This document shows positions 35,509 to 45,900 of a stretch of DNA of 64,000 nt, in pieces. The translations under genes were made by a program, and so were the position numbers. Source of the DNA: Streptomyces sp. PKU-EA00015 (GTDB lineage: Bacteria; Actinomycetota; Actinomycetes; Streptomycetales; Streptomycetaceae); the NCBI RefSeq assembly GCF_013387495.1, contig NZ_JABZEE010000029.1, positions 124,001 to 188,000 on the forward strand. The letters run 5' to 3'. The notes below the pieces were generated by a model. The model was not told the DNA's origin, searched no databases, and saw only the letters and a program-made list of their open reading frames with translations. How positions within the stretch are numbered: the first letter of the stretch is position 1; every line of letters starts with the position of its first letter.

Positions 35509-36459
35509 TCAGCTCCGCCCGGCCGCGACCGGATCCGGCTCCGCCTCCCCCTGCCGACTCGACTGCACGGCCCTGCGGCCGCCGGACAGCGACGTCAGGG
35601 CCACACCGCCCACCAGCAGCGCCGCCGCGCACCAGCGCAACGGGCTGACCGACTCGTCGAGGATCAGCGCCGCCGACGACATGCCGAACACCGGGACCAG
35701 CAAGGAGAACGGAGCGACCGAGGAGGCCGGGTGATGGCGCATCAGGTAACCCCAGGCGCCGAAGCCGAAGATCGTGGTGATCCAGGCGACGTAGATCACG
35801 ACGCCGGCGCCGGTCCAGTCCAGGGAGCGGAGGGCCGCCATGTCGCGTTCCACGCCCTCCATGAGCAGGGAGAGCCCGAGCAGCGGGAGGATCGGGACGA
35901 TGCTCACCCACACCATGAAGTTGAGGGCATCGGGCGGGGACGCCTTGCGGGTCATGACGTTGGAGACGCCCCAGCAGGCGGCGGCGGCGATGCAGAGCAG
36001 GAAGCCCAGCAGCGGGCCCGACGCGCCCTCGTCGACCGCCGCGACCGCGATGCCGCCGAGAGCGACGGCCATGCCGACGGTCCGTACGGGGCCCGGCCGT
36101 TCGCCGAGGGCCAGAGAGGCGAACAGGGCCGTGAAGACCGCCTGCACCTGCAGGATCAGCGACGACAGACCGGCCGGCGCTCCCTGATCCATGCCCGTGA
36201 AGAGCAGGCCGAACTTGGCCACGCCCAGCACCAGTCCCACGCCGATGATCCACTTCCAGGCGACCTTGGGCCGGCCGACGAAGAAGACCGCGGGCAGGGC
36301 CGCCGCGAGGAAGCGCAGCGCGGAGAAGAGGAGCGGCGGGAAGTGGTCGAGGCCGATCTCGATGACGACGAAGTTGACGCCCCAGACGGCGGCGACCAGG
36401 GCGGCGAGGGCGATGTGGGCGGGAGGCATGACCCGAGCGGGAGGCATGGCATCGAGCAT
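35509..36459 (-). CDS. EamA family (DMT superfamily) transporter
   Basis: 316 residues with ten predicted membrane helices in two EamA repeats (about 15-150 and 160-295), like YdeD/RhaT-type metabolite exporters. Segments ALVAAVWGVNFVVIEIGLDH and FLLCIAAAACWGVSNVMTRK show the repeat WG motif. Short polar C-terminal tail. Divergent from a LysR gene with a typical box between, so likely LysR-activated; substrate could be an amino acid or metabolite. Confidence 0.94.
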   Translation of the reverse strand: MLDAMPPARVMPPAHIALAALVAAVWGVNFVVIEIGLDHFPPLLFSALRFLAAALPAVFFVGRPKVAWKWIIGVGLVLGVAKFGLLFTGMDQGAPAGLSSLILQVQAVFTALFASLALGERPGPVRTVGMAVALGGIAVAAVDEGASGPLLGFLLCIAAAACWGVSNVMTRKASPPDALNFMVWVSIVPILPLLGLSLLMEGVERDMAALRSLDWTGAGVVIYVAWITTIFGFGAWGYLMRHHPASSVAPFSLLVPVFGMSSAALILDESVSPLRWCAAALLVGGVALTSLSGGRRAVQSSRQGEAEPDPVAAGRS

Positions 36460-36494
36460 CGCTGCCGGGGACCGTGCAGGACCAGCGCGGATTT

Positions 36495-36512
36495 CTTCAT
36501 GGTTGGATGAAG
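36495..36512. promoter_or_regulatory. LysR-type inverted repeat
   Basis: CTTCAT-N6-ATGAAG in the 76-base divergent gap between the EamA and LysR genes; spacing fits the T-N11-A LysR box. Confidence 0.65.
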
Positions 36513-36535
36513 CACTGCTTACGAGAGGAGGCGCT

Positions 36536-37447
36536 GTGCTCGATCTCGGCCGACTGCGCGCCCTGCACGCCGTCTCCGTCCACGGCTCGGTCGGCGCTGC
36601 CGCGGCAGCGCTCGGCTACACGCCGTCGGCGGTCTCCCAGCAGATCGCCAAACTGGAGCGGGAGACCCGTACGACGCTGCTGGAGCGGCAGGGCCGCGGC
36701 GTGCGACTGACCGACGAGGCACAGCAACTGGCCGCTACGGCACAGCAGTTGCTGTCCCTCGTCGAGGAGGCCGAGGTACGCCTCGAGGAGCAGCGCGGCA
36801 TGCCGTCCGGGCGGCTCGCCGTCGCCTGTTTCGCCAGCGCGGCGCGGGGCCTGATGCCCCTCGCGCTCGCCGATCTCGCCCGCCGTCACCCCGCCCTGGA
36901 CGCGCGGCTGCAGGAGCTCGATCCGCACCTGTCGGTCGACCTCGTCTCCCGCGGCGCCATCGACCTGGCCGTGGCGCACGACTGGGACATCGCCCCGATG
37001 CCGGCCCCGCCCGGCGTGGAGCAGGCCCTGATCGGTGACGACCTGTGCGACGTGCTCGTCCCGGCGGGCCATCCGCTGGCCGCCGAGGAGTCCGTACGCC
37101 GTGCGGATCTCGCGGACGAACGGTGGATCATCCAGCCGCCCGGCACGGTCTGCCACGACTGGCTGATGCGCACCCTGCGGGCAGCGGGCCATGAGCCGTT
37201 GATCGCCCATCAGGCAGAGGAGAACCACACCCAGGTCGCCCTGGTGGCCGCCGGGCTCGGCATCGCACTGGTGCCACGGCTCGGCCGCGGGCCGCTTACG
37301 CCCCAGGTGGCGGCCGTACGGCTGGAACCGGTGCCGAGACGCCGGCTGTGCGCGCTGTGGCGTGCGGGGGCGGCGAGGCGGCCCGCGATCACGGAGACGG
37401 TCCGCACGTTGCAGCGGTTGTGGCCGCAGGTCGCCGCCCAGGGGTGA
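36536..37447 (+). CDS. LysR family transcriptional regulator
   Basis: 303 residues from the GTG at 36536 (GAGGAGG before). N-terminal winged helix: DLGRLRALHAVSVHGSVGAAAAALGYTPSAVSQQIAKLE in the usual place, then a linker helix and the type 2 periplasmic-binding fold (GRLAVACFASAARGLMPLAL; GAIDLAVAHDWDIA; VAAGLGIALVPRL). It should control the divergent EamA exporter; the effector is probably the exported metabolite. Confidence 0.95.
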   Translation: MLDLGRLRALHAVSVHGSVGAAAAALGYTPSAVSQQIAKLERETRTTLLERQGRGVRLTDEAQQLAATAQQLLSLVEEAEVRLEEQRGMPSGRLAVACFASAARGLMPLALADLARRHPALDARLQELDPHLSVDLVSRGAIDLAVAHDWDIAPMPAPPGVEQALIGDDLCDVLVPAGHPLAAEESVRRADLADERWIIQPPGTVCHDWLMRTLRAAGHEPLIAHQAEENHTQVALVAAGLGIALVPRLGRGPLTPQVAAVRLEPVPRRRLCALWRAGAARRPAITETVRTLQRLWPQVAAQG

Positions 37448-37639
37448 TCAGCCGGCCGGGCGGCGGGAGCCGCGCGATCCGCCGCCGGCGGTGCAGCCGC
37501 GGCCCAAGGCGCCATTCGTGCCGGTTCTGCGCGGGGCCTTGACCTGGCAGTTACTTTCCGGATATCCGTGGCACCTTGGCAGTTTCCTTCAACCTCCCTT
37601 GTGCAACTCCCTTGTCGAGCAAGGCCGGAAGGAGCACCA

Positions 37640-39457
37640 GTGCACGACCGGAACCTCTCCAGACGCACCCTTCTCACCGCGACCGCGGTCGCCGCCGGGA
37701 CGGTGGCGGTGGCGTCGCCCGCCGTCGCGTCGCCCGCCGCCCCCGGCACCCGAGACCGCCTCAAGCGCCTCATCTCCCGGATGAGCCTGGAGGAGAAGGT
37801 CGGCCAGCTCTTCGTGATGCGCGTCTACGGGCACTCCGCCACCGCGCCCGACCAGGCCGACATCGACGCGAACCTCAAGGAGATCGGTGTCCGCACGGCC
37901 GCCGAGCTCGTCGCCCGTTACCACGTCGGCGGCATCATCTACTTCGCCTGGGCGCACAACACCCGTGACCCGCACCAGATCGCGGACCTGTCGAACGGGA
38001 TCCAGCGGGCCGGGCTCGCCCAGCCCACGCCCGTGCCGCTGCTGATCTCCACCGACCAGGAGCACGGGATCGTCGCCCGCGTCGGCAAGCCGGCCACGCT
38101 GATGCCGGGCGCGATGGCGCTGGGGGCCGGCGGCTCGCGGTCGGCGGCCCGTACCGCCGCGCACATCGCCGGGACCGAGCTCGCCGCCATGGGCATCGTG
38201 CAGAACTACGCGCCCGACGCCGACGTGAACGTGAACCCGGCCAACCCGGTCATCGGCGTACGGTCGTTCGGCGCCGATCCGGCCGCCGTCGCCCGGATGG
38301 CCGCCGCACAGGTGACGGGCTATCAGGCAGCGGGCATCGCCGCGACGGCCAAGCACTTCCCGGGCCACGGGGACACCACCGTGGACAGCCACACCGGCAT
38401 CCCGGTCATCACCCACACCCGTGAGGAGTGGGAGAGGATCGACGCACCGCCCTTCCGGGCGGCGATCGACGCCGGTATCGACTCGATCATGACGGCGCAC
38501 ATCCAGTTCCCCGCGCTGGACCCGAGCAACGATCCGGCCACGCTCTCCCGCCCGATCCTCACCGGCATCCTGCGCGAGGAGCTCGGCTACGACGGCGTCG
38601 TCGTGACGGACGCGCTCAACATGCAGGGCGTGCGGGACAAGTACGGCGACCACCGGGTGCCGGTGCTCGCACTGCTCGCGGGCGTGGACCAGCTCCTCAA
38701 CCCGCCGGACCTGGCGGTCGCCTGGCACGGCGTGATGGGCGCGGTCAGGAGCGGCGAGCTCGGCGTCGCCCGCATCGAGGAATCGATCCTGCGGATCCTG
38801 CTGCTCAAGGAGAAGCTCGGGCTGTTCCGCGACCCGTTCGTCACCCACCGGGGTGTGGACCTCGCCGTCGGCACGGCCCCGCACCTGGCGGCCGCCGACC
38901 GGATCGCCGAGGGCACCACCACCCTGCTGACCAACCCGGACGGGCTGCTGCCGCTCAGCCGCCGCAGCGGGCCGAACCTGCTGGTCGTCGGCGCCGACCC
39001 GGCGTCCCCCAGCGGCACGACGGGCCCGCCGACGACCGTGCTGGCCAACGCCTTCACCGAGCTGGGCTTCCGGGCGAGCGCTCTGTCCACGGGCACCGCA
39101 CCCAGCAGCGCCAGGATCGCCGAGGCGGTGGCCGCCGCACAGGGCAAGGACGTCGTCGTCGTGGGCACCTACAACGTCTCGGCGACCAGTTCGCAGCGCA
39201 CGCTGGTGGACCGGCTGGTCGCCACGGGGGTGCCGGTCGTCGCGCTCGCGATCCGCAATCCGTACGACATCGCCCGGCTCAGCGGGGTGAAGGCGGCGCT
39301 CACGAGCTACTCGTGGACCGACGTCGAACTCCGCGCCGCCGCCCGGGTCGTCGCGGGCGCGGCCGTACCGCAGGGCCGGCTGCCGGTCCCGGTACAGCGC
39401 GCCGACGACCCGTCGCGGGTGCTGTTCCCGATCGGCCACGGGCTGTCGTACAGCTGA
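37640..39457 (+). CDS. Tat-exported glycoside hydrolase family 3 (NagZ-like beta-N-acetylhexosaminidase)
   Basis: 605 residues from the GTG at 37640 (GGAAGGAG before). Twin-arginine signal: NLSRRTLLTATAVAAGTVAV. GH3 N-domain has the NagZ-type loop KHFPGHGDTTVDSHTGIP (His-Asp acid/base pair) and the nucleophile Asp in VVTDALNMQGV; a C-terminal alpha/beta sandwich (about 400-605) ends GHGLSYS. It should cut beta-N-acetylglucosaminides such as wall fragments or chitobiose outside the cell. A strong terminator follows at 39465. Confidence 0.93.
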   Translation: MHDRNLSRRTLLTATAVAAGTVAVASPAVASPAAPGTRDRLKRLISRMSLEEKVGQLFVMRVYGHSATAPDQADIDANLKEIGVRTAAELVARYHVGGIIYFAWAHNTRDPHQIADLSNGIQRAGLAQPTPVPLLISTDQEHGIVARVGKPATLMPGAMALGAGGSRSAARTAAHIAGTELAAMGIVQNYAPDADVNVNPANPVIGVRSFGADPAAVARMAAAQVTGYQAAGIAATAKHFPGHGDTTVDSHTGIPVITHTREEWERIDAPPFRAAIDAGIDSIMTAHIQFPALDPSNDPATLSRPILTGILREELGYDGVVVTDALNMQGVRDKYGDHRVPVLALLAGVDQLLNPPDLAVAWHGVMGAVRSGELGVARIEESILRILLLKEKLGLFRDPFVTHRGVDLAVGTAPHLAAADRIAEGTTTLLTNPDGLLPLSRRSGPNLLVVGADPASPSGTTGPPTTVLANAFTELGFRASALSTGTAPSSARIAEAVAAAQGKDVVVVGTYNVSATSSQRTLVDRLVATGVPVVALAIRNPYDIARLSGVKAALTSYSWTDVELRAAARVVAGAAVPQGRLPVPVQRADDPSRVLFPIGHGLSYS

Positions 39458-39464
39458 CGCGCGA

Positions 39465-39500
39465 AGGGGCTGTGTCCGCCGTACCGCGGACACAGCCCCT
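39465..39500. terminator. Bidirectional terminator, 15-pair perfect stem
   Basis: AGGGGCTGTGTCCGC (39465-39479), loop CGTACC, and its exact complement to 39500, between the convergent GH3 and S28 peptidase genes. Confidence 0.9.
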
Positions 39501-39515
39501 CCCGTCGCGCGGCGG

Positions 39516-40943
39516 TCACGGACGCAGCGTGCGCTCCGTGTCCCGCTTGTCGAGCTTGGCATCCGCCTTCGCGAGCGGCCTGGCCTTCGCCGGGTCCTCC
39601 TGGACGGCGGCCGAGGCGACGCCCGCCCATGTCAGGATCGTGGCGGTGGCCTTCGCCTTCTCGTCAGCGGCGAGACGGGCGACACTTGCGCCGTGGTTGG
39701 CGCCCGGCGCGGTGTAGACGTAGCTGTCGCGCGCGCCCGCACCGAGACGGAACGGTTCGGCGCTCCACGGGTCGTTCTGGCCGTTGACGAACATCATCCG
39801 GGTGGCGTTGTGGCGCACCCAGGTGTCGACGTCCTTCATGACCCACGGCTTGAACCGCATCGGGATGTCACGCGGCACGAAGTTCCGCGGCGGCTGGTAG
39901 CCGTAGCGGCTCAGGCCGTCGAGGTGCGGCTGCTCGATGTCGGGGGAGCCCAGCTCGGTGCCCGCCTGGTAGTAGTACGGCGTGTAGGTCGAAAGACCCT
40001 GGTCCGCGTAGGCGGAGAAGCCCGAGATCGCGTCGATGCTGTCCCAGATCTCCTGGTTCGTGGCGGTGGCCGCGGCCGGGATCGTGTCGCAGTCGGCGAG
40101 CAGGCTGTACTGCCAGAACGCCCACACGTAGTCGAGGACGACGGCCTCGAAGGCGCGGTCCAGGCCGCCGACGGTGTCGAACGTGAGCTTGTTGTCCGCC
40201 GCGTACTTCTCGTACACGGCCTCCAGCGGCTCACGGCGCACGAGGGCCTCGCGCTGCACCGCGTTCAGCCTGTCGCGGCACTCCTTGGTGCCGACGTTCT
40301 CGAAGAAGCGGTCGTAGGCGCTGTCCTCGTTGTTGACGACGTCGTTGGGTGCGACGTAGGCGACGACACCGTCCATGTCGCGCGGGTAGTGGCGCTCGTA
40401 GTACGTGGCGGTCATGCCGCCCTTGGAGCCGCCGGTGGACAGCCACTTCTTGGTGTAGATCTTCTTCAGCTCTGCGAAGACCCGGTGCTGGTCGCTGGCG
40501 GCCTGCCGGATGTCCAGCGTCGACCAGTCCGCGGGAGCGGGCCGCGACGGCGTGAAGAAACGGTACTCCAGGGAGACCTGGTTGCCGTCGATGATGGTCG
40601 TCGGCTCACTGCGGCGCGGCGTGGTGGACACGTTGTAGCCGGAGGTGAAGAAGACGGTGGGGCGATTGGTGTCCTTGTGCAGCAGGGTGATCCGCTGCTT
40701 GAAGGTGCCCTTGTCCGGGCGCCGGTGGTCGACCGGCTGTGTGTAGTTGAGGACGAAGAACCGGTAACCCGGGTACGGCTTCTCCTCGATGAGACTCATG
40801 CCCGGAATCGCCAGGATCCGGTCCTTGATGTCCGTGCCGGCCGTCGGCTCGGCGGCGGTCGCCGCACCGGCCGTCGCTCCGGCCGCGCTCACGGTGCCTA
40901 TGAGCACCACCAGCGACAGCAGCCATCTGAACGCCTTGCGCAT
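39516..40943 (-). CDS. Secreted S28-family serine peptidase (tripeptidyl aminopeptidase type)
   Basis: 475 residues. Signal peptide 1-31 (LLSLVVLIGTVSAAGATAGA). Alpha/beta hydrolase core with nucleophile Ser in GGSKGGM (about 170), Asp in NGQNDPWSAEPF and His in PGANHGASVARL, as in the Streptomyces PS-10/S28 peptidases that remove tripeptides from proteins. A helical cap around KYAADNKLTFDTVGGLDRA. Long polar C-terminal end (KADAKLDKRDTERTLRP). Short 5' region to the small exported protein. Confidence 0.93.
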   Translation of the reverse strand: MRKAFRWLLSLVVLIGTVSAAGATAGAATAAEPTAGTDIKDRILAIPGMSLIEEKPYPGYRFFVLNYTQPVDHRRPDKGTFKQRITLLHKDTNRPTVFFTSGYNVSTTPRRSEPTTIIDGNQVSLEYRFFTPSRPAPADWSTLDIRQAASDQHRVFAELKKIYTKKWLSTGGSKGGMTATYYERHYPRDMDGVVAYVAPNDVVNNEDSAYDRFFENVGTKECRDRLNAVQREALVRREPLEAVYEKYAADNKLTFDTVGGLDRAFEAVVLDYVWAFWQYSLLADCDTIPAAATATNQEIWDSIDAISGFSAYADQGLSTYTPYYYQAGTELGSPDIEQPHLDGLSRYGYQPPRNFVPRDIPMRFKPWVMKDVDTWVRHNATRMMFVNGQNDPWSAEPFRLGAGARDSYVYTAPGANHGASVARLAADEKAKATATILTWAGVASAAVQEDPAKARPLAKADAKLDKRDTERTLRP

Positions 40944-41056
40944 TCACCCTCCCCTGAAGATCTCCCCTTGAGATCAAACGGTCGCGGTGAACCTAGCGGT
41001 GCCAACACCGGGCCCGCCACCCCCAGTTGGCCGCGGGGTGGCTGACCAAGGAGCGC

Positions 41057-41464
41057 TCAGCACAGGATCCAGCCGGTCGAGCGAGAGGTGCCGGAGACGG
41101 AACCGGTGGCCTTCACGCAGCGGCCGCGTGCCGGCACGGTGACCGGCCCGGCCTGGCGCCTGAAGCTCCCGCTGTCCGTCTCCGCACGGTCGCCGCGCAC
41201 CTGGAGGGAGACGGACATGGGCCGCCTGGCGCCGGGGTTCCTGGCGAGGGTGACGGCGCAGACCTGCTGCCTGTTCTGGTAGACCCTCAGCTCCCCGGTG
41301 GCGAAGGAGAGGGACTTCGCCAGGCGTCCGGCGCACGGCGCCGCCGCCTGGGCGGTCTGGAGACCTGGGCCCGCCAGCGCCATGGCGGACGCGGCCGTCA
41401 GCACGGCGAGCGCCCGGGCGGCCCGCCGTACGTGCTTGTTCCCGTTCCCCACCCGACCGACCAC
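41057..41464 (-). CDS. Small secreted four-cysteine protein
   Basis: 135 residues from GTG 41464 (GGGGAG five bases before); further GTG and ATG starts exist in frame. A signal peptide (core ALAVLTAASAMALAG, cleavage near AQA) precedes a mature part of about 90 residues with four Cys (APCAGRL, QQVCAVTL, GRCVKA, final WILC), probably two disulfides. I do not recognise the family; the beta-rich pattern is like small Streptomyces secreted proteins. It ends 113 bases before the peptidase gene start on the same strand. Confidence 0.8.
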   Translation of the reverse strand: MVGRVGNGNKHVRRAARALAVLTAASAMALAGPGLQTAQAAAPCAGRLAKSLSFATGELRVYQNRQQVCAVTLARNPGARRPMSVSLQVRGDRAETDSGSFRRQAGPVTVPARGRCVKATGSVSGTSRSTGWILC

Positions 41465-41554
41465 GTCCGCTCCCCACTGCCACTGCTCCGTACAGGCGTA
41501 CGACGCACACATGGCGGGATTGGTTGCGATGGGCCGCGTCGGGCCTCGCGCGGG

Positions 41555-42847
41555 CTACTGCGTGCGGGCCGCGCGGCGGCGCATGGCGACGACGACGCCG
41601 GTGCCCGCGACCACAGCCGCTGCCGCGCCGGCCGCGACCGGCAGGGCCGAACCGGAGCCGGTGGAGGCCAGGTTGCCGCCGGTCGTGGCCGATCCGGTGC
41701 CGCCGCCCGTCGACGAGGAGGAACCGCCCGCCGAGGCCGATCCGGTGCTGCCACCCGTCGAGGAGGAGGAACCGCCCGCGCCGCCGGAGCCGCCCGTCGC
41801 GGAGCCGCCGCCCGACTCGGAGCCGCCGCTGCCGCCGGAGCCGCCCGTGGCCGATCCGCCGGTGGCCGATCCGCCGCCCGACGTCCCGTCCGCCGCCTCG
41901 ACGACGATCTCGGCCGTGTCGTTCGCCGCGCTCTTGTCGAACGGCCGCGGTCCGCCGGTGAGCGCCACCGTGCCCTTGGCCCCGGGCATCAGCTTCTCCA
42001 CCTTCAGCCGGAAGGTGAGCCGCTCGACGCGGTCCTCCTCCACCCAGTGGTTCCAGCTGCCGCAGGTGAAGCGCCGCGGATCGTCGGTGGCGTTGCACAG
42101 GTCGGCGACCCTCGCGGCCTTCGTGCCGGCCGGGAGGGTGACGGTGACCTCGTGCGCGGGGATGCCCGCCTCACTCAGCACCCAGCCGGGCCCGGCATTG
42201 CGGAACGACAGCTCGGCGGAGACCGTGTCCCCCGCGCGTGCCTTCAGCCGCGCACCCGTCACCTGGAAGTCGGCCGTGCTGTCCGCGTTCACCGGCACGG
42301 TGACCAAGCGCTGCGAGAAGCCGGCCCCGTCGGAGGTCTGCTTGACGAGTTTCTGCGCCGGTCCCGTGCCCCGCACGGGCTGGGCGCCGCTGTCGCCGGG
42401 CCCCTCGCCGTAGCGCGCGACGGACACGTGCACCACGTCGTGCAGCGCCCAGTCCTGGGCGTTCAGCGCGAGCGGCTTCTCGGGCGCGTACACCGCACCC
42501 GCCTCGATCGGCTGCACGTACTCGCACTGCGCCATGGAGTTACGCGGCGACTCGTCGGCCGAAGGGATGTCGTAGCGCACGCAGTTGGAGGGCAGCTCGG
42601 TGTGGGCGAGGCCCTGGGTGACGGCGTACGTGAGCCAGACCTTGTCCAGCGCTTCGGTGCCCTCGTTCCGGAAGGTGACCGGCAGCTCGAAGCCGCTGCC
42701 GGGCTTCACCCCCTCGACGGGCGCGATCGGCCCCAGGACGAGTCCTTCGCCGTCCTGCGCGGCGGCGGGCACGGAACCGAGGGCGATCAGGGCTACGGCG
42801 CTCGCCGCGCCGAGGCCGGCACGGCGGCGGGCACGAGATGTGGGCAT
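41555..42847 (-). CDS. Cell-wall anchored protein with LAxTG sortase signal
   Basis: 430 residues. Start ATG 42845-42847 with GAGGG before. Signal peptide (ASAVALIALGSVPAAAQ), then two beta-sandwich halves: FELPVTFRNEGTEALDKVWL and SAELSFRNAGPGWVLSEAGI (repeat of a CARDB/DUF11-like fold). A Gly/Ser/Thr spacer (about 340-390) leads to NLASTGSG, a hydrophobic stretch and MRRRAARTQ: a complete sortase E-type anchor (LAxTG). Such proteins stand on the aerial or vegetative wall. Ligand unknown. No sortase gene in the window. Confidence 0.93.
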   Translation of the reverse strand: MPTSRARRRAGLGAASAVALIALGSVPAAAQDGEGLVLGPIAPVEGVKPGSGFELPVTFRNEGTEALDKVWLTYAVTQGLAHTELPSNCVRYDIPSADESPRNSMAQCEYVQPIEAGAVYAPEKPLALNAQDWALHDVVHVSVARYGEGPGDSGAQPVRGTGPAQKLVKQTSDGAGFSQRLVTVPVNADSTADFQVTGARLKARAGDTVSAELSFRNAGPGWVLSEAGIPAHEVTVTLPAGTKAARVADLCNATDDPRRFTCGSWNHWVEEDRVERLTFRLKVEKLMPGAKGTVALTGGPRPFDKSAANDTAEIVVEAADGTSGGGSATGGSATGGSGGSGGSESGGGSATGGSGGAGGSSSSTGGSTGSASAGGSSSSTGGGTGSATTGGNLASTGSGSALPVAAGAAAAVVAGTGVVVAMRRRAARTQ

Positions 42848-42957
42848 GAGGTCCCTCTGCACAAGACGGTGAACGGACGCGAACGCACCGTTGAACGCGT
42901 TCGGTACGCAAGACAGCCGCCCGTACCGAAAGGTTGTACGTGCCCGGCACCCGCCCG

Positions 42958-45900
42958 TCACACGGTCGCGGGCTCGTCCTCCCCTATGAAGGTGCGCCAC
43001 AGGGCGGCGTAGTGGCCGTCGCGCGCGAGGAGTTCGTCGTGCGTGCCGTCCTCGGCGACCCGCCCGTGGTCCATCACCACGACCCGGTCCGCACGGGCCG
43101 CGGTGGTGAGCCGGTGCGCGACCACCAGCGTGGTGCGGCGGCCGGTCAGCCGGTCCGTGGCCTGGGTGACCTGTGCCTCGGTCGCCAGGTCCAGGGCGGC
43201 GGTCGCCTCGTCGAGCAGCAGCACGTCGGGGTCGACCAGTTCGGCGCGGGCGAGGGCGATCAGCTGGCGCTGTCCGGCCGAGAGATTGCGCCCGCGCTCG
43301 GAGACCTCGTGCAGGTAGCCGCCGTCGAGGGTGGCGATCATGTCGTGCGCGCCGACGGCCCTGGCCGCGGCCTCCACCTCGGCGTCGCTCGCTCCGGGCC
43401 GGCCGTAGGCGATGGCGTCGCGGACCGTGCCGGAGAAGAGGTACGCCTCCTGGGGGACGACGCCCAGCCGGTGCCGGTAGGCGGTCAGGTCCAGCTCGCG
43501 CAGGTCGTGGCCTCCCCCGGGGCCGTCACCCCGGTCGCCCGGGGAGGAGTCGTCGAGAGTGACCGAGATGCGGCCGTCGGTCGGGTCGTAGAATCGGGCC
43601 ACGAGCTTGACCAGCGTGGACTTGCCGGCACCGGTCTCCCCGACGAACGCGACGGTCTGCCCGGCCGGGATGCGCAGGTCGATGCCGGTCAGCGCCTCCT
43701 CCTCGTCGCCGCCGGAACCGTAGGCGAACGACACGTTCTCGAAGGCGATGTCGCCGCGCAGCTTGCGCACCTCGCGCGGCCGTTCCGCGGTGGCCGTCGA
43801 CGTCGGCTCCCGCAGCAGTTCCTGCACCCGGCCCAGCGACACGGAGGCCTGCTGGTAGCCGTCGAAGACCTGCGAGAGCTGCTGCACGGGCGCGAAGAAG
43901 AGGTCGATGTACAGGAGGTAGGCGACGAGCGCACCCGTGGTGAGGGTCCCGGCCTCCACCCGCCCCGCGCCGACGATCAGCACGGCCGCGGCCGCCACCG
44001 ACGACAGCAGCTGGACGAAGGGGAAGTAGACGGAGATCAGCCACTGGCCGCGGACACGGGCCTCGCGGTAGCTGTCGCTGCGCGCCGTGAAGTCGGCCAC
44101 GCCGTCGCGCTCGCGCCGGAACGCCTGCACGATCCGCAGCCCGGAGACGGACTCCTGGAGATCGGCGTTGACGACGCTGATGCGCTCACGGGCCAGCTCA
44201 TAGGCCTTCACGCTCTTCCTGCGGAAGAAGTACGTGCCGACGATCAGGACCGGCAGGGTGGCGAACACGACGAGGGCCAGCTGCACGTCGATGACGACGA
44301 GCGCGACCATGATGCCGAAGAAGGTGACCACCGAGACGAACGCGGTGACCAGTCCCGTCTGCAGGAACGTGGACAGCGCGTCCACGTCCGTCGTCATCCG
44401 GGTCATGATCCGGCCGGTCAGCTCCCGCTCGTAGTAGTCGAGGCCGAGCCGCTGGAGCTGGGCGAAGATCTTCAGGCGCAGGGCGTACAGGACCCGCTCG
44501 CCGGTGCGTCCCGTCTTGCGGATCTCGCCGGTCTGGGCGGCCCACTGGACGACGACGGTGCCGAGCGCGAGGAGGGACGCCGTCCACACCGCGCCGAGCG
44601 CGAGCTGTTCGACGCCCTCGTCGATGCCCTGCCGGATCAGCACGGGCAGCAGCAGGCCCATGCCCGCGTCGACGGCGACGAGCAGCAGGCTGACCAGCAG
44701 GGGCAGGCCGAAGCCGCGCAGGAGCGATCGGAGCCGGCCGCCCTCCCCCGCACGGTCGCCGGCCGGTTCGGCCCGTACGGCCCGTGCCTCGTCGATGTCG
44801 GGGGTGTCCGTGGCCGGGGGAAGCGCCTCGACCTGGGCGAGCAGTTCGGGAGTGGCGCTCGCGTCCTCCTTGGCCTCCCTTGCCTCCTCGGCTCGTTCGT
44901 CGCGCACCCACAGCCGGCGGGTGATGCCACGCTCGGCGTCGAACTCCGCGTCCAGTTCCTCCCGCACGGTGCGGTCCTCGTCCGGCTCGGGCGGGGCCTG
45001 CGGAAGCACGTGGCCGGGCGAGACGCCGCCGAGCTCGTCGGGGTCGGTCAGCAGCCGGCGGTAGAGCGCGGAGCGCTCCTGGAGCTCCTCGTGCGTGCCG
45101 ATGTCGGCGAGCCGGCCCCCGTCCAGGACGGCGATCCGGTCGGCGAGGCCCAGAGTGGAGCGGCGGTGGGCGATGAGCAGGGTCGTCCGGCCCGCCATGA
45201 CCTGCCGCAGCGCTTCGTGGATCTCGTGCTCCACGCGGGCGTCGACGGCGGAGGTGGCGTCGTCCAGGAGGAGCAGGCGCGGGTCGGTGAGGATCGCGCG
45301 GGCCAGCGCGACGCGCTGGCGCTGGCCGCCCGAGAGGGTCAGTCCGTGCTCACCGACCTTGGTGTCGTAGCCGTCGGGCAGCTCGGCGATGAACCGGTCG
45401 GCCTGGGCGGCGCGGGCGGCCCGGTCGATCTCGTCCTGCGTCGCGCCCGGCCTCCCGTACGCGATGTTCGCGCGGACGGTGTCGGAGAACAGGAAGCTGT
45501 CCTCGGGCACGATTCCGATGGCGGACCGCAGCGAGTCGAAGGTCAGCTCCCGCACGTCGTGGCCACCGACGAGGACGGCGCCGCGCGTGACGTCGTAGAA
45601 GCGCGGCAGCAGGAGCGAGACGGTGGACTTGCCGCTGCCGGACGCCCCGACGACCGCGACGGTCTCGCCGGGCCGGATCTCCAGCGAGAAGCCGTCCAGG
45701 ACCGGCCTGCCGTCCGCGTAGGCGAAGCTCACGTCGTCGAACTCGACGCTCGCCTCGGCGTCCGCCGGCAGCTCCTTCGTGCCCTCACTGAGGGACGGCC
45801 GGGTGTCGATGAGCTCCAGCACCCGCTCCACACCGGCCCGTGCCTGCTGACCGAAGGTGAGCACCATGGCCAGCATCCGGACCGGTCCGACGAGCTGCGC

